33,068 bases of DNA from Caulobacterales bacterium (GCA_017302105.1 JAFLCS010000009.1:1-33068), one strand, 5' to 3'. Counted from the stretch's first letter, positions 15,419 through 26,075 are shown. Notes: generated from the sequence alone by a model not told the origin. Translations and numbers: made by a program.

Positions 15419-15811
15419 GTGTTCAAGACCCTGCTCACCTGGTGGAACGGTGCCACGATCGGCACCTATTTCACGATCGCCAAGCGTGGCCGCCGGGTCG
15501 GCGAGGACGAGTTTGGCAACACCTATTACGAAAGCCGCGACAACGTCAGCTATGACGGGCGCAAGCGCAGATGGGTCATCTTCAAGGGCTACGCAGAAGC
15601 GTCCAAGGTTTCCCCCGACTGGCACGGCTGGCTGCATTACACCTTTGACGAACCGCCGACCGAGGCCCCTCTGCCGCGCAAGTCGTGGGAGCGGGACTAC
15701 CTGCCCAACCTGACCGGCACACCGATGGCCTGGCGGCCGCCGGGATCGCTGGCGCGGACGGGCGAGCGTCCGGCGGCGACCGGCGACTACGAGGCCTGGA
15801 GCCCGGAATGA
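15419..15811 (+). CDS. NDUFA12-family complex I-associated protein
   Basis: The 130-residue protein belongs to the NDUFA12 family, an accessory part of alphaproteobacterial and mitochondrial NADH:ubiquinone oxidoreductase on the cytoplasmic face of the membrane arm. Signatures seen are GEDEFGNTYYESRDNVSYDG, RRWVIFKGYAEASKV and WHGWLHYTFDEPP, followed by LPNLTGTPMAWRPPGS and the C-terminal GDYEAW. I chose GTG 15419 (MFKTLLTWWNGAT), the usual family N-terminus, about eight bases after TCTGGA; a TTG at 15413 is also in frame. It precedes the DUF2155 gene with overlapping stop and start (ATGA). Confidence 0.93.
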   Translation: MFKTLLTWWNGATIGTYFTIAKRGRRVGEDEFGNTYYESRDNVSYDGRKRRWVIFKGYAEASKVSPDWHGWLHYTFDEPPTEAPLPRKSWERDYLPNLTGTPMAWRPPGSLARTGERPAATGDYEAWSPE

Positions 15812-16437
15812 CGCGGGAGCGGTGGTTCGCTGCGACCGTTCTGGCTGTCCTGGCGACGGCCGGACTGGCGACGGCCACACCTGCACCGGTGCCGGCCGCG
15901 GATCCCATCGTGATCCCGCAACCGACACAATCCGCCGCACCGACGCCGTCTGCTGATACGGTGACCCCTCCTGATGAGGGGGGACCCGCAGAAGGGCTTC
16001 CGGAAGAGGTCGTTGCAGCGGCACCCGTGGTTCCAAACGTACAGCTGGCCGGCGGCATTCCGGTGGGACGCCCCTTTCCAGAGATGGCCGATCCGCTGCC
16101 TCGGCCGCGACAGGGCGTGGCGATTATTCAGGCCCTGGACAAGGTGACGGCGGTCTCGATTCGGTTTGCTGTGCCGGTCGGCCAGCAGCGCCGCTGGCGC
16201 GGTCTGGTCTTCCGAGTTCGTGCCTGTGAGACGACGGCGACGGATGAGCCGATGCGAGATTCGGTGGCCTATATGGAGATCTACTCTCAGCCGCGCGCGC
16301 GCGACGGGGCGGTGGATCCGCGGCGCGTTTTCCAGGGCTGGATGTTCGCCTCATCGCCGGCCCTCAGCGGGCTGGAACATCCGCTCTATGACGCCTGGGT
16401 GATTTCCTGCCAGGCCGAGGCTCCGTCCGAGGCATAG
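15808..16437 (+). CDS. DUF2155 domain protein (secreted)
   Basis: The 209-residue protein has an N-terminal signal peptide (hydrophobic [20 protein letters not shown]), a long Pro/Ala/Thr-rich linker (about 25-100) and a C-terminal DUF2155 domain (about 105-200). The domain shows [17 protein letters not shown], the FRVRACE segment and the characteristic [20 protein letters not shown], with two conserved cysteines (C140-like and C200-like). Its function is unknown; the family is found next to NDUFA12 and aat in alphaproteobacteria, as here. It starts within the NDUFA12 stop (ATGA) and its final 52 bases overlap the convergent aat gene. Confidence 0.9.
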   Translation: MTRERWFAATVLAVLATAGLATATPAPVPAADPIVIPQPTQSAAPTPSADTVTPPDEGGPAEGLPEEVVAAAPVVPNVQLAGGIPVGRPFPEMADPLPRPRQGVAIIQALDKVTAVSIRFAVPVGQQRRWRGLVFRVRACETTATDEPMRDSVAYMEIYSQPRARDGAVDPRRVFQGWMFASSPALSGLEHPLYDAWVISCQAEAPSEA

Positions 16438-17026
16438 GGCCGTCGCCTGAAGTCGGCATCCCGGCGGATCGCCTCCTGCAGACGCTGCTGGTACTCATCC
16501 CGGCTTATCTCGATCGCGCCCAGGCGCGCCAGATGCGGTGTCAGGAACTGAACGTCGAGTAGATGAAACCCACCGACCCGAAGGCGCGCGATCAGGTGCA
16601 CGAGGGCGACCTTTGACGCATCACGCTGCAACGACACCATGCTTTCGCCAAAGAAAGCACCGCCGAGGGCCACCCCATAAAGACCGCCGGCCAGCACGCC
16701 GTCACGCCAGCACTCGATGCTGTGTGCGAAGCCGCCTTCATGCAGGGCCAGATAGAGCCTGCGAATCTCGGGATTGATCCATGTGTCGTCCCGATCGCCG
16801 CCGCCGGGGGCTGCGCAGGCATCCAGGATAGCCGCAAATGCGGTGTCCACACGGACCTCGAAATGGTCGGCACGCACGGTGCGGCCCAATCGCGGCGAAA
16901 ACCGGGGGGCCTCCAGCGGGATTATCCCGCGCCAGTCCGGGTCGACGAAGAACAGGGCCGGGTCGTCCCGGCTCTCGGCCATGGGAAACACGCCGGCGGC
17001 ATAGGCCCCAAGCAGATCCTCGGGCG

Positions 17027-17048
<22 letters not shown>
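16386..17048 (-). CDS. aat: Leucyl/phenylalanyl-tRNA--protein transferase
   Basis: The 220-residue Aat transfers Leu or Phe from aminoacyl-tRNA to basic N-termini, feeding the N-end rule pathway (ClpS/ClpAP). Family motifs are [20 protein letters not shown] near the N-terminus, [20 protein letters not shown] (about 117-136), FFGESMVS, and the C-terminal [22 protein letters not shown] start at GTG 17048, which gives the usual short leader; the frame is open further upstream through accC. It overlaps the accC 3' end by 22 bases and its C-terminal coding overlaps the DUF2155 gene on the other strand by 52 bases. Confidence 0.92.
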
Positions 17049-18370
<1,322 letters not shown>

Positions 18371-18378
18371 GGCCGGGC

Positions 18379-18909
18379 CTATTCGAGCAGCAGCAGGGAT
18401 TCGCCGAACTCGACCGGCTGGGCGTCACCCACGAGGATGCTGAGAACCTTGCCGTCGCGGGGCGCGGCGATGGGGTTCATGGTCTTCATGGCCTCGACGA
18501 TCAGCAGGGTCTGTCCCTTCTTGACCGTATCTCCCGGCTTGATGAACGGGTCAGCGCCCGGCGTGGCCTGCAGATAGACGGTGCCGACCATCGGCGAGGG
18601 CACGGCCTCACCGACCTCGGGGGCTGGACCGGCGGGGTCTGAAGACATCGGCTGGGCCGCGGTGGCGACCGGCGCAGCGGCCGAAGCGACCGGGGCCGCG
18701 ATCGGAGCCGGGGCGGTGAAGTGCATCGGTGCGGCGGCGACCGTGCCGGCGGCCCGCGACACGCGAATCTTGAGACCGCTGCGTTCGACCTCGATCTCGG
18801 TCAGGGAGGTGTCGTTGAGGATATCGGCCAGTTCGCGCACCAGTTTGGCGTCGGTATCGCCGGCAGCGGCCTTGGCGGGGGTCTTGCTGGGGGTCTTGGG
18901 CGCCGGCAT
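18379..18909 (-). CDS. accB: Biotin carboxyl carrier protein of acetyl-CoA carboxylase
   Basis: The 176-residue protein carries the biotin that AccC carboxylates. A basic N-terminus and an alpha-helical segment (about 20-55) are followed by an Ala/Pro-rich linker (about 56-98) and the biotinyl domain (about 100-176), with biotin attached to K142 in VEAMKTMNP. The EAMKTMN form, instead of the enterobacterial EAMKMMN, is common in alphaproteobacteria. It lies between aroQ (21-base gap) and accC (8-base gap), so the four-gene run aroQ-accB-accC-aat is probably one transcript. Confidence 0.97.
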   Translation of the reverse strand: MPAPKTPSKTPAKAAAGDTDAKLVRELADILNDTSLTEIEVERSGLKIRVSRAAGTVAAAPMHFTAPAPIAAPVASAAAPVATAAQPMSSDPAGPAPEVGEAVPSPMVGTVYLQATPGADPFIKPGDTVKKGQTLLIVEAMKTMNPIAAPRDGKVLSILVGDAQPVEFGESLLLLE

Positions 18910-18930
18910 GGGCGTCTCCCTCTCTTGGGC

Positions 18931-19380
18931 TTAGGACTTCGACGACGCCCGACCGGCCAGGCGAAGCGCCGCTTCGATGGCCAGTTCATAGGACGTCAGG
19001 CCGAAGCCGGAAACAAGGCCGGTCGCAACCGGCGAAACAAAAGATACCTGACGGAAGTCCTCGCGGGCCGCCGGATTGGACAGATGGCATTCAATGACGG
19101 GAATCGACACCGTGCGCAGGGCGTCGAGCAAGGCAACGGACGTATGGCCATAGGCTGCCGGATTGATCACCAGGGCGGAGCCCTTGTCGCCGGCTTCCTG
19201 GATCCAGTCGACCAGCTCGCCCTCATGGTTGCTCTGGCGAAAGACGACCTCGACCGACCCGGCGCGGCGCTCGCACGCCGCCTGGATGTCAGCCAGGGTG
19301 TCCGACCCGTAGATGTCCGGCTCTCGCGTTCCGAGCCGGTTCAGGTTCGGGCCGTTCAGCACATACAGGGGTTTGGCCAT
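18931..19380 (-). CDS. aroQ: Type II 3-dehydroquinate dehydratase
   Basis: The 149-residue enzyme dehydrates 3-dehydroquinate to 3-dehydroshikimate in the shikimate pathway; it forms a dodecamer. Motifs are [20 protein letters not shown] (substrate loop with the catalytic Arg and Tyr), the [16 protein letters not shown] stretch, [12 protein letters not shown] with the conserved histidine and [14 protein letters not shown]. The last usually reads E-V-H-L-S-N; here a Cys replaces the second residue, a minor change. It is the first gene of the minus-strand run and diverges from thiS. Confidence 0.96.
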   Translation of the reverse strand: MAKPLYVLNGPNLNRLGTREPDIYGSDTLADIQAACERRAGSVEVVFRQSNHEGELVDWIQEAGDKGSALVINPAAYGHTSVALLDALRTVSIPVIECHLSNPAAREDFRQVSFVSPVATGLVSGFGLTSYELAIEAALRLAGRASSKS

Positions 19381-19448
19381 GAGGCTCCGGGACGACCGTG
19401 AAATCGGCGGCCCTTGTATCGTCAGGGCGGCGGGGTCACAAGCCGGGC

Positions 19449-19646
19449 ATGAACATCACTCTGAACGGCGAAGCACACGAAACCTCGGCCCTGACCGTCG
19501 CAGCGCTGGTCGAGAGCCTGGCGCTGGACACCGCAAAGGTCGCGGTGGAACGGAATTTGGTTCTGGTACCCCGGAGCCTGCATGGGGCGACGTGTCTGGA
19601 GGCCGGCGACCGCATCGAGGTCGTCCAGTTTGTCGGTGGCGGCTAG
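19449..19646 (+). CDS. thiS: Sulfur carrier protein ThiS
   Basis: The 65-residue ubiquitin-like protein has a C-terminal Gly-Gly (VQFVGGG) that is adenylated and thiocarboxylated to supply sulfur for the thiazole of thiamine. The beta-grasp pattern ([36 protein letters not shown]) is clear. I start at ATG 19449; the frame extends upstream to 19398 in atypical sequence. The usual partners thiG, thiO or thiE are not adjacent, and it ends convergent to the SLC13 permease with a shared CTAG. I see no TPP riboswitch upstream. Confidence 0.9.
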   Translation: MNITLNGEAHETSALTVAALVESLALDTAKVAVERNLVLVPRSLHGATCLEAGDRIEVVQFVGGG

Positions 19647-21052
19647 AACGGAAAGACGATGGGGATCACCACCATGGCCGCGGCCCAGGTGATCAGGTTC
19701 AGGGGCACGCCGATCCGCACGAAGTCCATGTAGGAATAGCCGCCCATCTGATAGACCAGCACATTGGTCTGATAGCCGAAGGGCGTCGCGAACGCCGCCG
19801 ACGCCGCCATCATCACCGCAACGAGGAAGGGGCGGGGGTCGACGCCGAGGCTCTCGGCCAGGGCGACCGCGATCGGCGTGATAAGCACCGCCACCGTGGC
19901 ATTCGACAGCAGCTCGGTGGCGAACAGGGTCACGCCATAGAGCACGATCAGGGCCGCCAGGGGGCCGAAGGGTTCCAGCACCGAAATTAGCGATTGGGCC
20001 CCCGCGTCGGCCAGGCCGGTCACCTCGATGGCGACCCCGACCACGACCATGCCGGCGATCAGCAGGAGGATCTCCGGGCGAAGGCCGGCATAGGCCTCCT
20101 CAGGCGTGATGACCTTCAGCAAAATCAGGGCGACTGCTCCGGCGAAGGCGGCCGCCGCGATCGGGGCCAGGCCCAGCCCCGCACAGGCGACGACCAGGAC
20201 GAAGACGCCGGCGGAAATCAGGGCGCGCTTGAGTTCGAACGGGCGGTCGGCGGCGCTGAAAAGCTCGACGTCACCCAGATGGGCGTCACCCGATCCGTCT
20301 TCATGGGTGCGCGATTCGCCAAATCGCGGCAGTCCGAACGGCAGCCGACGGCGCTTGCGCTCGGCTTCGCGCCGCATCTGTTCACGCTTGGCTTCTTCAG
20401 CCGCAGCCAGTCGCGCCTGTTCGGCCTCGTCAGCGGCGACGGCACGCCCGAGCTGACGCGCGCCCACGAAATAGAGCCACAGCGTGCCGACCAGGGCGAT
20501 TCCAAGCCCGACCGGCGTGATCTCGAAGATGGAAAAGACCGGCTGGCCGGCGTTTCGGGCCATGTCGTTGACCAGCAGGTTGGTCGAGGTGCCGATCAGG
20601 GTCATTAGCCCGCCCATCACAGAAATATGGCTCAGCGGCATGAGGAACCGCTTGGGCGACAGCTTCAGGGTCTTGGCCACGTCGCGCACCACCGGCGCTG
20701 CCAGCACGACGACCGGCGTATTGTTCAGGAAGCCTCCCAGCAACCCGCACAGGCCCATCACCATCCAGACCCCGGTTGATCCGAAACGCACGGCCAGCTT
20801 GGTCGCCTGGCGGATCATCAGGCCGAGCAGGCCTGAAAGCTCGATCGCGTAGGCGATGACGAAAAGGCCCGCCAGGGCGATGACAGCGGGACTGGCGAAG
20901 GCACTCTGAACCTCGACGGGCCGCACCACGCCCAGAATCAACAGGGCTGCGGCCCCGCTGAGCGCCACCACATCGGCGCGAATACGGCCATGAATCAGGA
21001 CTCCGACCACGGCCACGAGCACGAGCAGGGCTACGATCTGGTCAAAGGTCAT
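19643..21052 (-). CDS. SLC13/DASS-type anion permease
   Basis: The 469-residue permease has about ten to twelve membrane segments arranged as two repeats. Each repeat carries the sodium/substrate motifs of the family: LLGGFLNNTPVVVL and LIGTSTNLLVND in the first, ATELLSNATVAVLITP and TPFGYQTNVLVYQ in the second. Homologues take up sulfate or di/tricarboxylates with sodium; substrate cannot be read from sequence. The cytoplasmic region between repeats (about 205-265) is a short, charged, coiled-coil-like stretch (EEAKREQMRREAERKRRR) where many bacterial relatives carry TrkA-C domains. It is divergent from the lipoprotein gene upstream. Confidence 0.9.
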   Translation of the reverse strand: MTFDQIVALLVLVAVVGVLIHGRIRADVVALSGAAALLILGVVRPVEVQSAFASPAVIALAGLFVIAYAIELSGLLGLMIRQATKLAVRFGSTGVWMVMGLCGLLGGFLNNTPVVVLAAPVVRDVAKTLKLSPKRFLMPLSHISVMGGLMTLIGTSTNLLVNDMARNAGQPVFSIFEITPVGLGIALVGTLWLYFVGARQLGRAVAADEAEQARLAAAEEAKREQMRREAERKRRRLPFGLPRFGESRTHEDGSGDAHLGDVELFSAADRPFELKRALISAGVFVLVVACAGLGLAPIAAAAFAGAVALILLKVITPEEAYAGLRPEILLLIAGMVVVGVAIEVTGLADAGAQSLISVLEPFGPLAALIVLYGVTLFATELLSNATVAVLITPIAVALAESLGVDPRPFLVAVMMAASAAFATPFGYQTNVLVYQMGGYSYMDFVRIGVPLNLITWAAAMVVIPIVFPF

Positions 21053-21134
21053 CAGGTCTCGAATGCAGCGCCGAAAGGCGATCTAACTGACTTTGCATAG
21101 CCTTTTGAACGCTCCCCATGCTAGGGTCGTTGCC

Positions 21135-21983
21135 ATGGCTAACTCGGTTGTGATCCTGGGACGTATCGCTACCACCGTTGCGCTCGGGCTGTTTGTCAGT
21201 GGCTGTCCGCGCGCGGCGGACGAACCGGCACCTCCCGCCCAGCCGATCGACTCCCAGCCCCCGGCCACGTCATCCGGCCCGCAACTGCCGGCCGGCCCCG
21301 CCACCGCCCTGACCCGTGCCGATGTGATCGAAGCGGCCCGCGCCGCCGCCGCCGCCTACGCGGCCGGGGCTGTCCCGGAGGGCAACGATACTCTGGTGGG
21401 GCGGTCCTTTTCCGTGGCCCTGCCGGTAGGATGCGCAGGTCCGGCCGCGGGCCTGCCCGCCGAAGCGGCGGATGGGCTGGCGCGCGTGGCCTGGAACGCC
21501 GACCGAACCGTCATCCGTTTCAGCCTAACGCCTGGCGACTGGACGACCTCGGCGCTTATCGCCGGTGCCAATGGAAGCTGGGAGGAGGTCGAAGGTATCT
21601 GGCTGCCGCGACCGTGGATGACCGAGGAAGGATGTCCAGCCGTCCGGGCCGATCCCTTGCAGAACGGACCCCAGACGGGCACGGCGCAGTCGCTGGGCCT
21701 GGCCGTCGTACACGACGAGGAGGGGTCGCGGCTCGACCGTCGCAACGGCCGCGCCTATGCCCACACGCTGCGCGGAGAGGGCACCGCGCCGGCCCAGTGG
21801 CCCCAGGAGGGATTGAGGGTTCGCCTGGAAGGCCGGATCGTCGGCTTCCCCGACAGCCGCGCGTTCCGGTGCCGCGCGGGTGGGCCTGACAGCCAACCGG
21901 TCTGTGTGGCCGCGGTCCAGCTTGACCGACTGGCCCTGGAAGGCCCGACTGGAGAGGCGCTCAGCGAATGGCGGGGCGGCTGA
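21135..21983 (+). CDS. Lipoprotein of unknown function
   Basis: The 282-residue protein has a lipoprotein signal peptide; the lipobox FVSGC puts the lipidated cysteine at residue 24, so it is anchored to the outer or inner membrane on the periplasmic side. A Pro/Ala-rich linker (about 25-70) precedes a globular part with several cysteines. I recognise no domain. I start at ATG 21135, which has AGGG upstream and directly precedes the signal peptide; the frame runs 14 residues further up. It is divergent from the SLC13 permease. Confidence 0.78.
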   Translation: MANSVVILGRIATTVALGLFVSGCPRAADEPAPPAQPIDSQPPATSSGPQLPAGPATALTRADVIEAARAAAAAYAAGAVPEGNDTLVGRSFSVALPVGCAGPAAGLPAEAADGLARVAWNADRTVIRFSLTPGDWTTSALIAGANGSWEEVEGIWLPRPWMTEEGCPAVRADPLQNGPQTGTAQSLGLAVVHDEEGSRLDRRNGRAYAHTLRGEGTAPAQWPQEGLRVRLEGRIVGFPDSRAFRCRAGGPDSQPVCVAAVQLDRLALEGPTGEALSEWRGG

Positions 21984-22005
21984 CCACCCCGCCGCGCGCC
22001 TGGTT

Positions 22006-22422
22006 CTAGTCGGTCAGGTCGGCCGGGACGCGGCCACCGTTCTCGGCGATCTTGTTCATCACCTGGCTCTGAAGCCAGATGTTCATGCTGGCCGAGTCGG
22101 ACTTGTCGCCCGTGTAGCCGAGTTCGTCAGCCAGAGCCTTGCGATTCTCGAGGCTCGAATCGATGTCGAGCGTCTTGAGAAGATCCACGATTGAAGTGCG
22201 CCAGTTCAGGGGTTCGCCCTTGGCATCGGCCATCTTCGTCAGGATCACCTCGACGTCAGCCTGGTCTAGCTGGACGGTGGCGGACTTGGCGGTTCCGGCT
22301 GTCTTGTCGAAGCCGGCCGGCATCGGCTTGCCGCCCGCGGTCGACTTGTCGCCGGTCGAAGTGGCCTTGTGATCGTTGTCGCGGCCAAAAATCTTGCCGA
22401 AGATGTTTCCGAGAATGCTCAT
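22006..22422 (-). CDS. DUF3597 domain protein
   Basis: The 138-residue protein starts MSILGNIFGKIFG, typical of DUF3597 proteins, then a Gly/Thr/Lys-rich linker (about 15-45) and the conserved C-terminal domain (about 50-130) with DVEVILTKMADAKGEPLNWR, SIVDLLKTLDIDSSLENRKA and the LADELGYTGDKSDSASMNIWL stretch. The domain is helical and of unknown function. It stands alone between the lipoprotein and ppdK genes, divergent from ppdK. Confidence 0.9.
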   Translation of the reverse strand: MSILGNIFGKIFGRDNDHKATSTGDKSTAGGKPMPAGFDKTAGTAKSATVQLDQADVEVILTKMADAKGEPLNWRTSIVDLLKTLDIDSSLENRKALADELGYTGDKSDSASMNIWLQSQVMNKIAENGGRVPADLTD

Positions 22423-22538
22423 GGTTGGGGGCTCCAGGTCGACGAGAAGTCGTCTGGGTTGATAACGACCCAGGTTCGCAAAGGATGCAACCGCCAGCTT
22501 CGGTCGCCCCTCGCCATTTCGTGTCCCGCGCGCTAGTC

Positions 22539-22560
22539 AGGCCCCACCATGGGCGGGCCT
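22539..22560 (+). other. Hairpin in the ppdK leader
   Basis: AGGCCC (22539-22544) and GGGCCT (22555-22560) form a perfect six-base stem with a ten-base loop, 28 bases before the ppdK ATG. A T tract is absent. It could affect mRNA stability; no regulator is implied. Confidence 0.35.
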
Positions 22561-22588
22561 CCCGCTTACCACCGGCTCAGGGATGACT

Positions 22589-25279
22589 ATGACCAAATGG
22601 GTTTACGGCTTCGGCGGCGGTTCGGCTGACGGCGATGCCTCGATGAAGAACCTTCTTGGCGGCAAAGGGGCCAACCTGGCCGAGATGTCGTCGCTGGGCC
22701 TGCCGGTACCGCCCGGTTTCACCATCACCACCGAAGTGTGCACGGCCTATTACGAGAACGGTCAGGCCTATCCGTCGGATCTGGCGAAGCAGGTCGAGGT
22801 CGCACTCGCCCGTGTCGAGGAGATCGTCGGCAAGTCGTTCGGCAGCGATTCCAATCCCCTTCTGGTTTCGGTGCGGTCGGGTGCCCGGGCGTCGATGCCC
22901 GGGATGATGGATACGGTTCTGAACCTGGGTCTCAACGACCAGACGGTGGAGGGACTGGCGCTGCTGAGCGGAGACCGCCGTTTCGCCTTCGATTCCTACC
23001 GCCGCTTCATCACCATGTATTCGAATGTGGTCCTGGGCGTCGGCCACGACGCCTTCGAGGAGGTTCTGGACGAAGCCAAGGACCGGCTGGGTGTCACCCA
23101 GGACACGGACCTCTCGGCGGCGGACTGGGAGCGTATCGTCGGCCGCTACAAGCAGGTTGTGCTGGACGAGACCGGCGTGGACTTCCCGCAGGAGCCGTGG
23201 GCGCAGCTGTGGGGCGCGGTCAGCGCCGTCTTCGCAAGCTGGATGAACGACCGGGCCAAGTTCTATCGGCGTATGCACGATATCCCCGAGAGCTGGGGTA
23301 CGGCGGTCAACGTGCAGTCGATGGTCTTCGGCAACATGGGTGACACGTCGGCAACGGGTGTGGCCTTTACCCGCAATCCGTCGACTGGCGAGGCCCGGCT
23401 CTACGGCGAATTCCTGATCAATGCCCAGGGCGAGGACGTCGTCGCCGGCATTCGCACACCCCAGGCCCTGACCAAGGCCGGCCGCGAGGAGATGGGCGAA
23501 ACCAAGCCCTCCATGGAAGAGGCCATGCCGGATGTCTTCGCCCAGTTCCGCGAAACGGTCGAACGGCTGGAGCGGCACTATCGCGATATGCAGGATATCG
23601 AGTTCACCGTCGAACAAGGCCGACTGTGGATGCTTCAGACGCGCAACGGCAAGCGGACCGCCAAGTCTGCCCTCAAGATCGCGGTGGAGCTGGCGTCCGA
23701 AGGCCTGATCAACCGGGAGGAGGCGATCCAGAGGGTCGAGCCTCAGGCCCTCGACCAGCTTCTGCATCCGACCCTGGACCCGGCGGCGACCAAGACCGTC
23801 ATCGCCAAGGGGCTTCCGGCCAGCCCGGGCGCCGCCACCGGCAAGATCGTGTTTGATTCCGACGAGGCCGAACGCCTGGGCCAGCTGGGCGAGGCGGTCA
23901 TTCTGGTGCGTGAAGAAACCAGCCCGGAGGACATCCACGGAATGCACGCGGCGCGCGGCATCGTCACGGCCCGTGGCGGCATGACCAGCCACGCGGCGGT
24001 GGTGGCGCGCGGCATGGGGCGCCCGTGCGTCTCGGGCGCCGGTGGGGTCCATATCGACGACAAGGCCGGCCAGTTCAGCGCCGGTGGTCAGACCTTCAAG
24101 GCCGGTGAGATCATCACCATCGACGGCTCGTCCGGCGAGGTGATCCAGGGCGCGGTCCGCATGATCGAGCCGGAGCTGACCGGCGACTTCCAGACGCTGA
24201 TGGCCTGGGCCGACGCGGCGCGGCGGCTGAAGGTGCGGGCCAATGCCGAGACGCCGCTGGACGCCTCGACCGCGCGCGGCTTCGGGGCCGAGGGCATTGG
24301 CCTGTGCCGGACCGAACATATGTTCTTCGACGACACGCGGATCGCTGCGGTGCGTGAAATGATCCTGGCCGATGACGAGGCCGGACGACGCGCGGCGCTG
24401 GACAAGATCGCGCCATTCCAGAAGGCGGACTTCGTTGAGCTGTTCAAGATCATGGCCGGCCTGCCGGTGACGATCCGCCTGCTGGACCCGCCGCTGCATG
24501 AGTTCCTGCCGCACGCCGCCGAGGATGTGGCGGCGGTGGCGGCGGCGACCGGCCTGGACGCCGACAAGCTGATGGCGCGGGCCAAGGCTCTGCACGAAAC
24601 CAACCCGATGCTGGGTCACCGGGGCTGCCGCCTGGGCGTGGCCTATCCCGAGATCTACGAGATGCAGGTGCGCGCCATCATCGAGGCGGCGCTGGCGGTC
24701 AAGGCCGAGACTGGCGAAGCGCCGCTGCCGGAAATCATGCACCCGCTGGTCGCCAAGGGGCAGGAGATGAAGTTCCTGCGCGAACTGACGGATCGTGTGG
24801 CTGAGGCCGTATTCGCAGATCGGGGCGACCGCCTGGCCTATCTGGTGGGGACGATGATCGAGCTGCCGCGCGCGGCGCTGCGGGCCGATGACCTGGCCGA
24901 ATATGCCGAGTTCTTTTCGTTCGGAACCAACGATCTGACCCAGACCACCTTTGGGATCTCGCGGGACGATTCCGGACGATTCCTCCAGGCCTATCTGGAC
25001 AAGGGCATCTTCGAGCACGATCCGTTCGTTCGTCTGGACCCTGAGGGGGTGGGCGACCTGATCAAGATCGCGGCCGAGCGCGGCAAGCGGGTTCGCCCAA
25101 ACGTCAAGCTGGGGATCTGCGGCGAACACGGCGGCGATCCGTCCTCCATCGCCTTCTGTGAAGGCGCGGGCCTGGATTACGTCAGCTGCTCGCCCTACCG
25201 CGTGCCGATCGCCCGGCTGGCCGCCGCTCAAGCCGCGCTGAGCGCGCGGTCAGGGACGGAGCGCGAGAAGGACCGCTAG
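22589..25279 (+). CDS. ppdK: Pyruvate, phosphate dikinase
   Basis: The 896-residue enzyme interconverts pyruvate, ATP and phosphate with phosphoenolpyruvate, AMP and pyrophosphate. The N-terminal ATP-grasp domain has MKNLLGGKGANLAEMSSLGL and SVRSGARASMPGMMDTVLNL; the central domain has the phosphorylated histidine (about residue 468) in GGMTSHAAVVARGMGRPCVS, with the preceding Thr that is the PDRP regulatory site in other organisms; the C-terminal PEP-binding barrel has FGTNDLTQTTFGISRDD and the catalytic Cys (about residue 844) in GICGEHGGDPSS. I start at ATG 22589 (MTKWVYGFGGG), which has CAGGG at a proper distance; ATG 22583 abuts it. Length is normal. Confidence 0.97.
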   Translation: MTKWVYGFGGGSADGDASMKNLLGGKGANLAEMSSLGLPVPPGFTITTEVCTAYYENGQAYPSDLAKQVEVALARVEEIVGKSFGSDSNPLLVSVRSGARASMPGMMDTVLNLGLNDQTVEGLALLSGDRRFAFDSYRRFITMYSNVVLGVGHDAFEEVLDEAKDRLGVTQDTDLSAADWERIVGRYKQVVLDETGVDFPQEPWAQLWGAVSAVFASWMNDRAKFYRRMHDIPESWGTAVNVQSMVFGNMGDTSATGVAFTRNPSTGEARLYGEFLINAQGEDVVAGIRTPQALTKAGREEMGETKPSMEEAMPDVFAQFRETVERLERHYRDMQDIEFTVEQGRLWMLQTRNGKRTAKSALKIAVELASEGLINREEAIQRVEPQALDQLLHPTLDPAATKTVIAKGLPASPGAATGKIVFDSDEAERLGQLGEAVILVREETSPEDIHGMHAARGIVTARGGMTSHAAVVARGMGRPCVSGAGGVHIDDKAGQFSAGGQTFKAGEIITIDGSSGEVIQGAVRMIEPELTGDFQTLMAWADAARRLKVRANAETPLDASTARGFGAEGIGLCRTEHMFFDDTRIAAVREMILADDEAGRRAALDKIAPFQKADFVELFKIMAGLPVTIRLLDPPLHEFLPHAAEDVAAVAAATGLDADKLMARAKALHETNPMLGHRGCRLGVAYPEIYEMQVRAIIEAALAVKAETGEAPLPEIMHPLVAKGQEMKFLRELTDRVAEAVFADRGDRLAYLVGTMIELPRAALRADDLAEYAEFFSFGTNDLTQTTFGISRDDSGRFLQAYLDKGIFEHDPFVRLDPEGVGDLIKIAAERGKRVRPNVKLGICGEHGGDPSSIAFCEGAGLDYVSCSPYRVPIARLAAAQAALSARSGTEREKDR

Positions 25280-25373
25280 GCGTGCGGCGACGGACGGGAG
25301 TTCCAGACGGTCGCAGGTTTGCAGTTTAGCAGAACAGGGTTCAATCTGGTCGGGCTGAAATGGAGGCCTGACC

Positions 25374-25913
25374 ATGCGCGTGATCCTTTCTGTCGCAGTC
25401 GTCGCCCTGTTGGTGGCGTGCGAGGCACCGGCCGGGACGCCGGGCGATGCGGCGACCGCGCCGCCCGCAGACAGCCCCTCTGCCGCAGACGATGCGGTGC
25501 CGCCGGCCGATGACACCGCCTATGCCGAAGGCGAGCCCCGATGGATGTCCCATCAGGATGGCGAGAACCGGATTCTGGCCTTTGCGGTTCCTGAGACCGA
25601 CGACGTCAGGCTGACCATCTCCTGCGGGCCGGGCGAGCGAACCGTGCGGCTGTGGCGCGAAGTCTGGGAAGGCGATAACCCGACGTTCCAGTTGGCTTCC
25701 GGCGAGGTGACGACGAGCTATCCAGGCGAAGTCGATCCAGAAGGCATGGCTCCGCAGTTGAATGGCGTCGCCCCCGCGCACGCGCCTGTGTTCATGGCTT
25801 TCCAAACCACGGGGCAACTGACCATGACGGCGGGGGGTGAAGCCCGGGATGTGTCCGCCCCGCCGGGGGCCTTGCCCCAGATCGCGGCCTTCTTCGACTA
25901 CTGCGCGTCCTGA
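25374..25913 (+). CDS. Small lipoprotein
   Basis: The 179-residue protein has the lipobox LLVAC with the lipidated cysteine at residue 16, a Pro/Ala/Asp-rich linker (about 17-55), then a beta-rich domain (about 58-165) with one cysteine at ISCGPG and one near the C-terminus (DYCAS), a possible disulfide. GGAGG stands eight bases before the ATG. I do not recognise the domain. It lies between ppdK and the glycosyltransferase on the same strand, 94 and 162 bases away. Confidence 0.8.
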   Translation: MRVILSVAVVALLVACEAPAGTPGDAATAPPADSPSAADDAVPPADDTAYAEGEPRWMSHQDGENRILAFAVPETDDVRLTISCGPGERTVRLWREVWEGDNPTFQLASGEVTTSYPGEVDPEGMAPQLNGVAPAHAPVFMAFQTTGQLTMTAGGEARDVSAPPGALPQIAAFFDYCAS

Positions 25914-26075
25914 TCCAAAGTCTAAGGTTTGGCCCTGAATTCGCCTGAACCGCGTCTTGTTTTGTCCGGTCATCCCGACGATGGTTAATCCCGGTCGGGG
26001 GACAGATGTCAGCGTACCAGAGTAGCCAGTATCGAAGTGTCGGACGTCTGCGGCCTGTGACACCAAGAGCCCGTC

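Noticed and set aside
19381-19448. TPP riboswitch before thiS
   Set aside because: The spacer is too short and lacks the CTGAGA motif.
22577-25231. 884-codon minus-strand open frame opposite ppdK
   Set aside because: It is the antisense shadow of ppdK, with His/Arg/Gly/Asp-rich sequence typical of high-GC antisense frames and no family motif.
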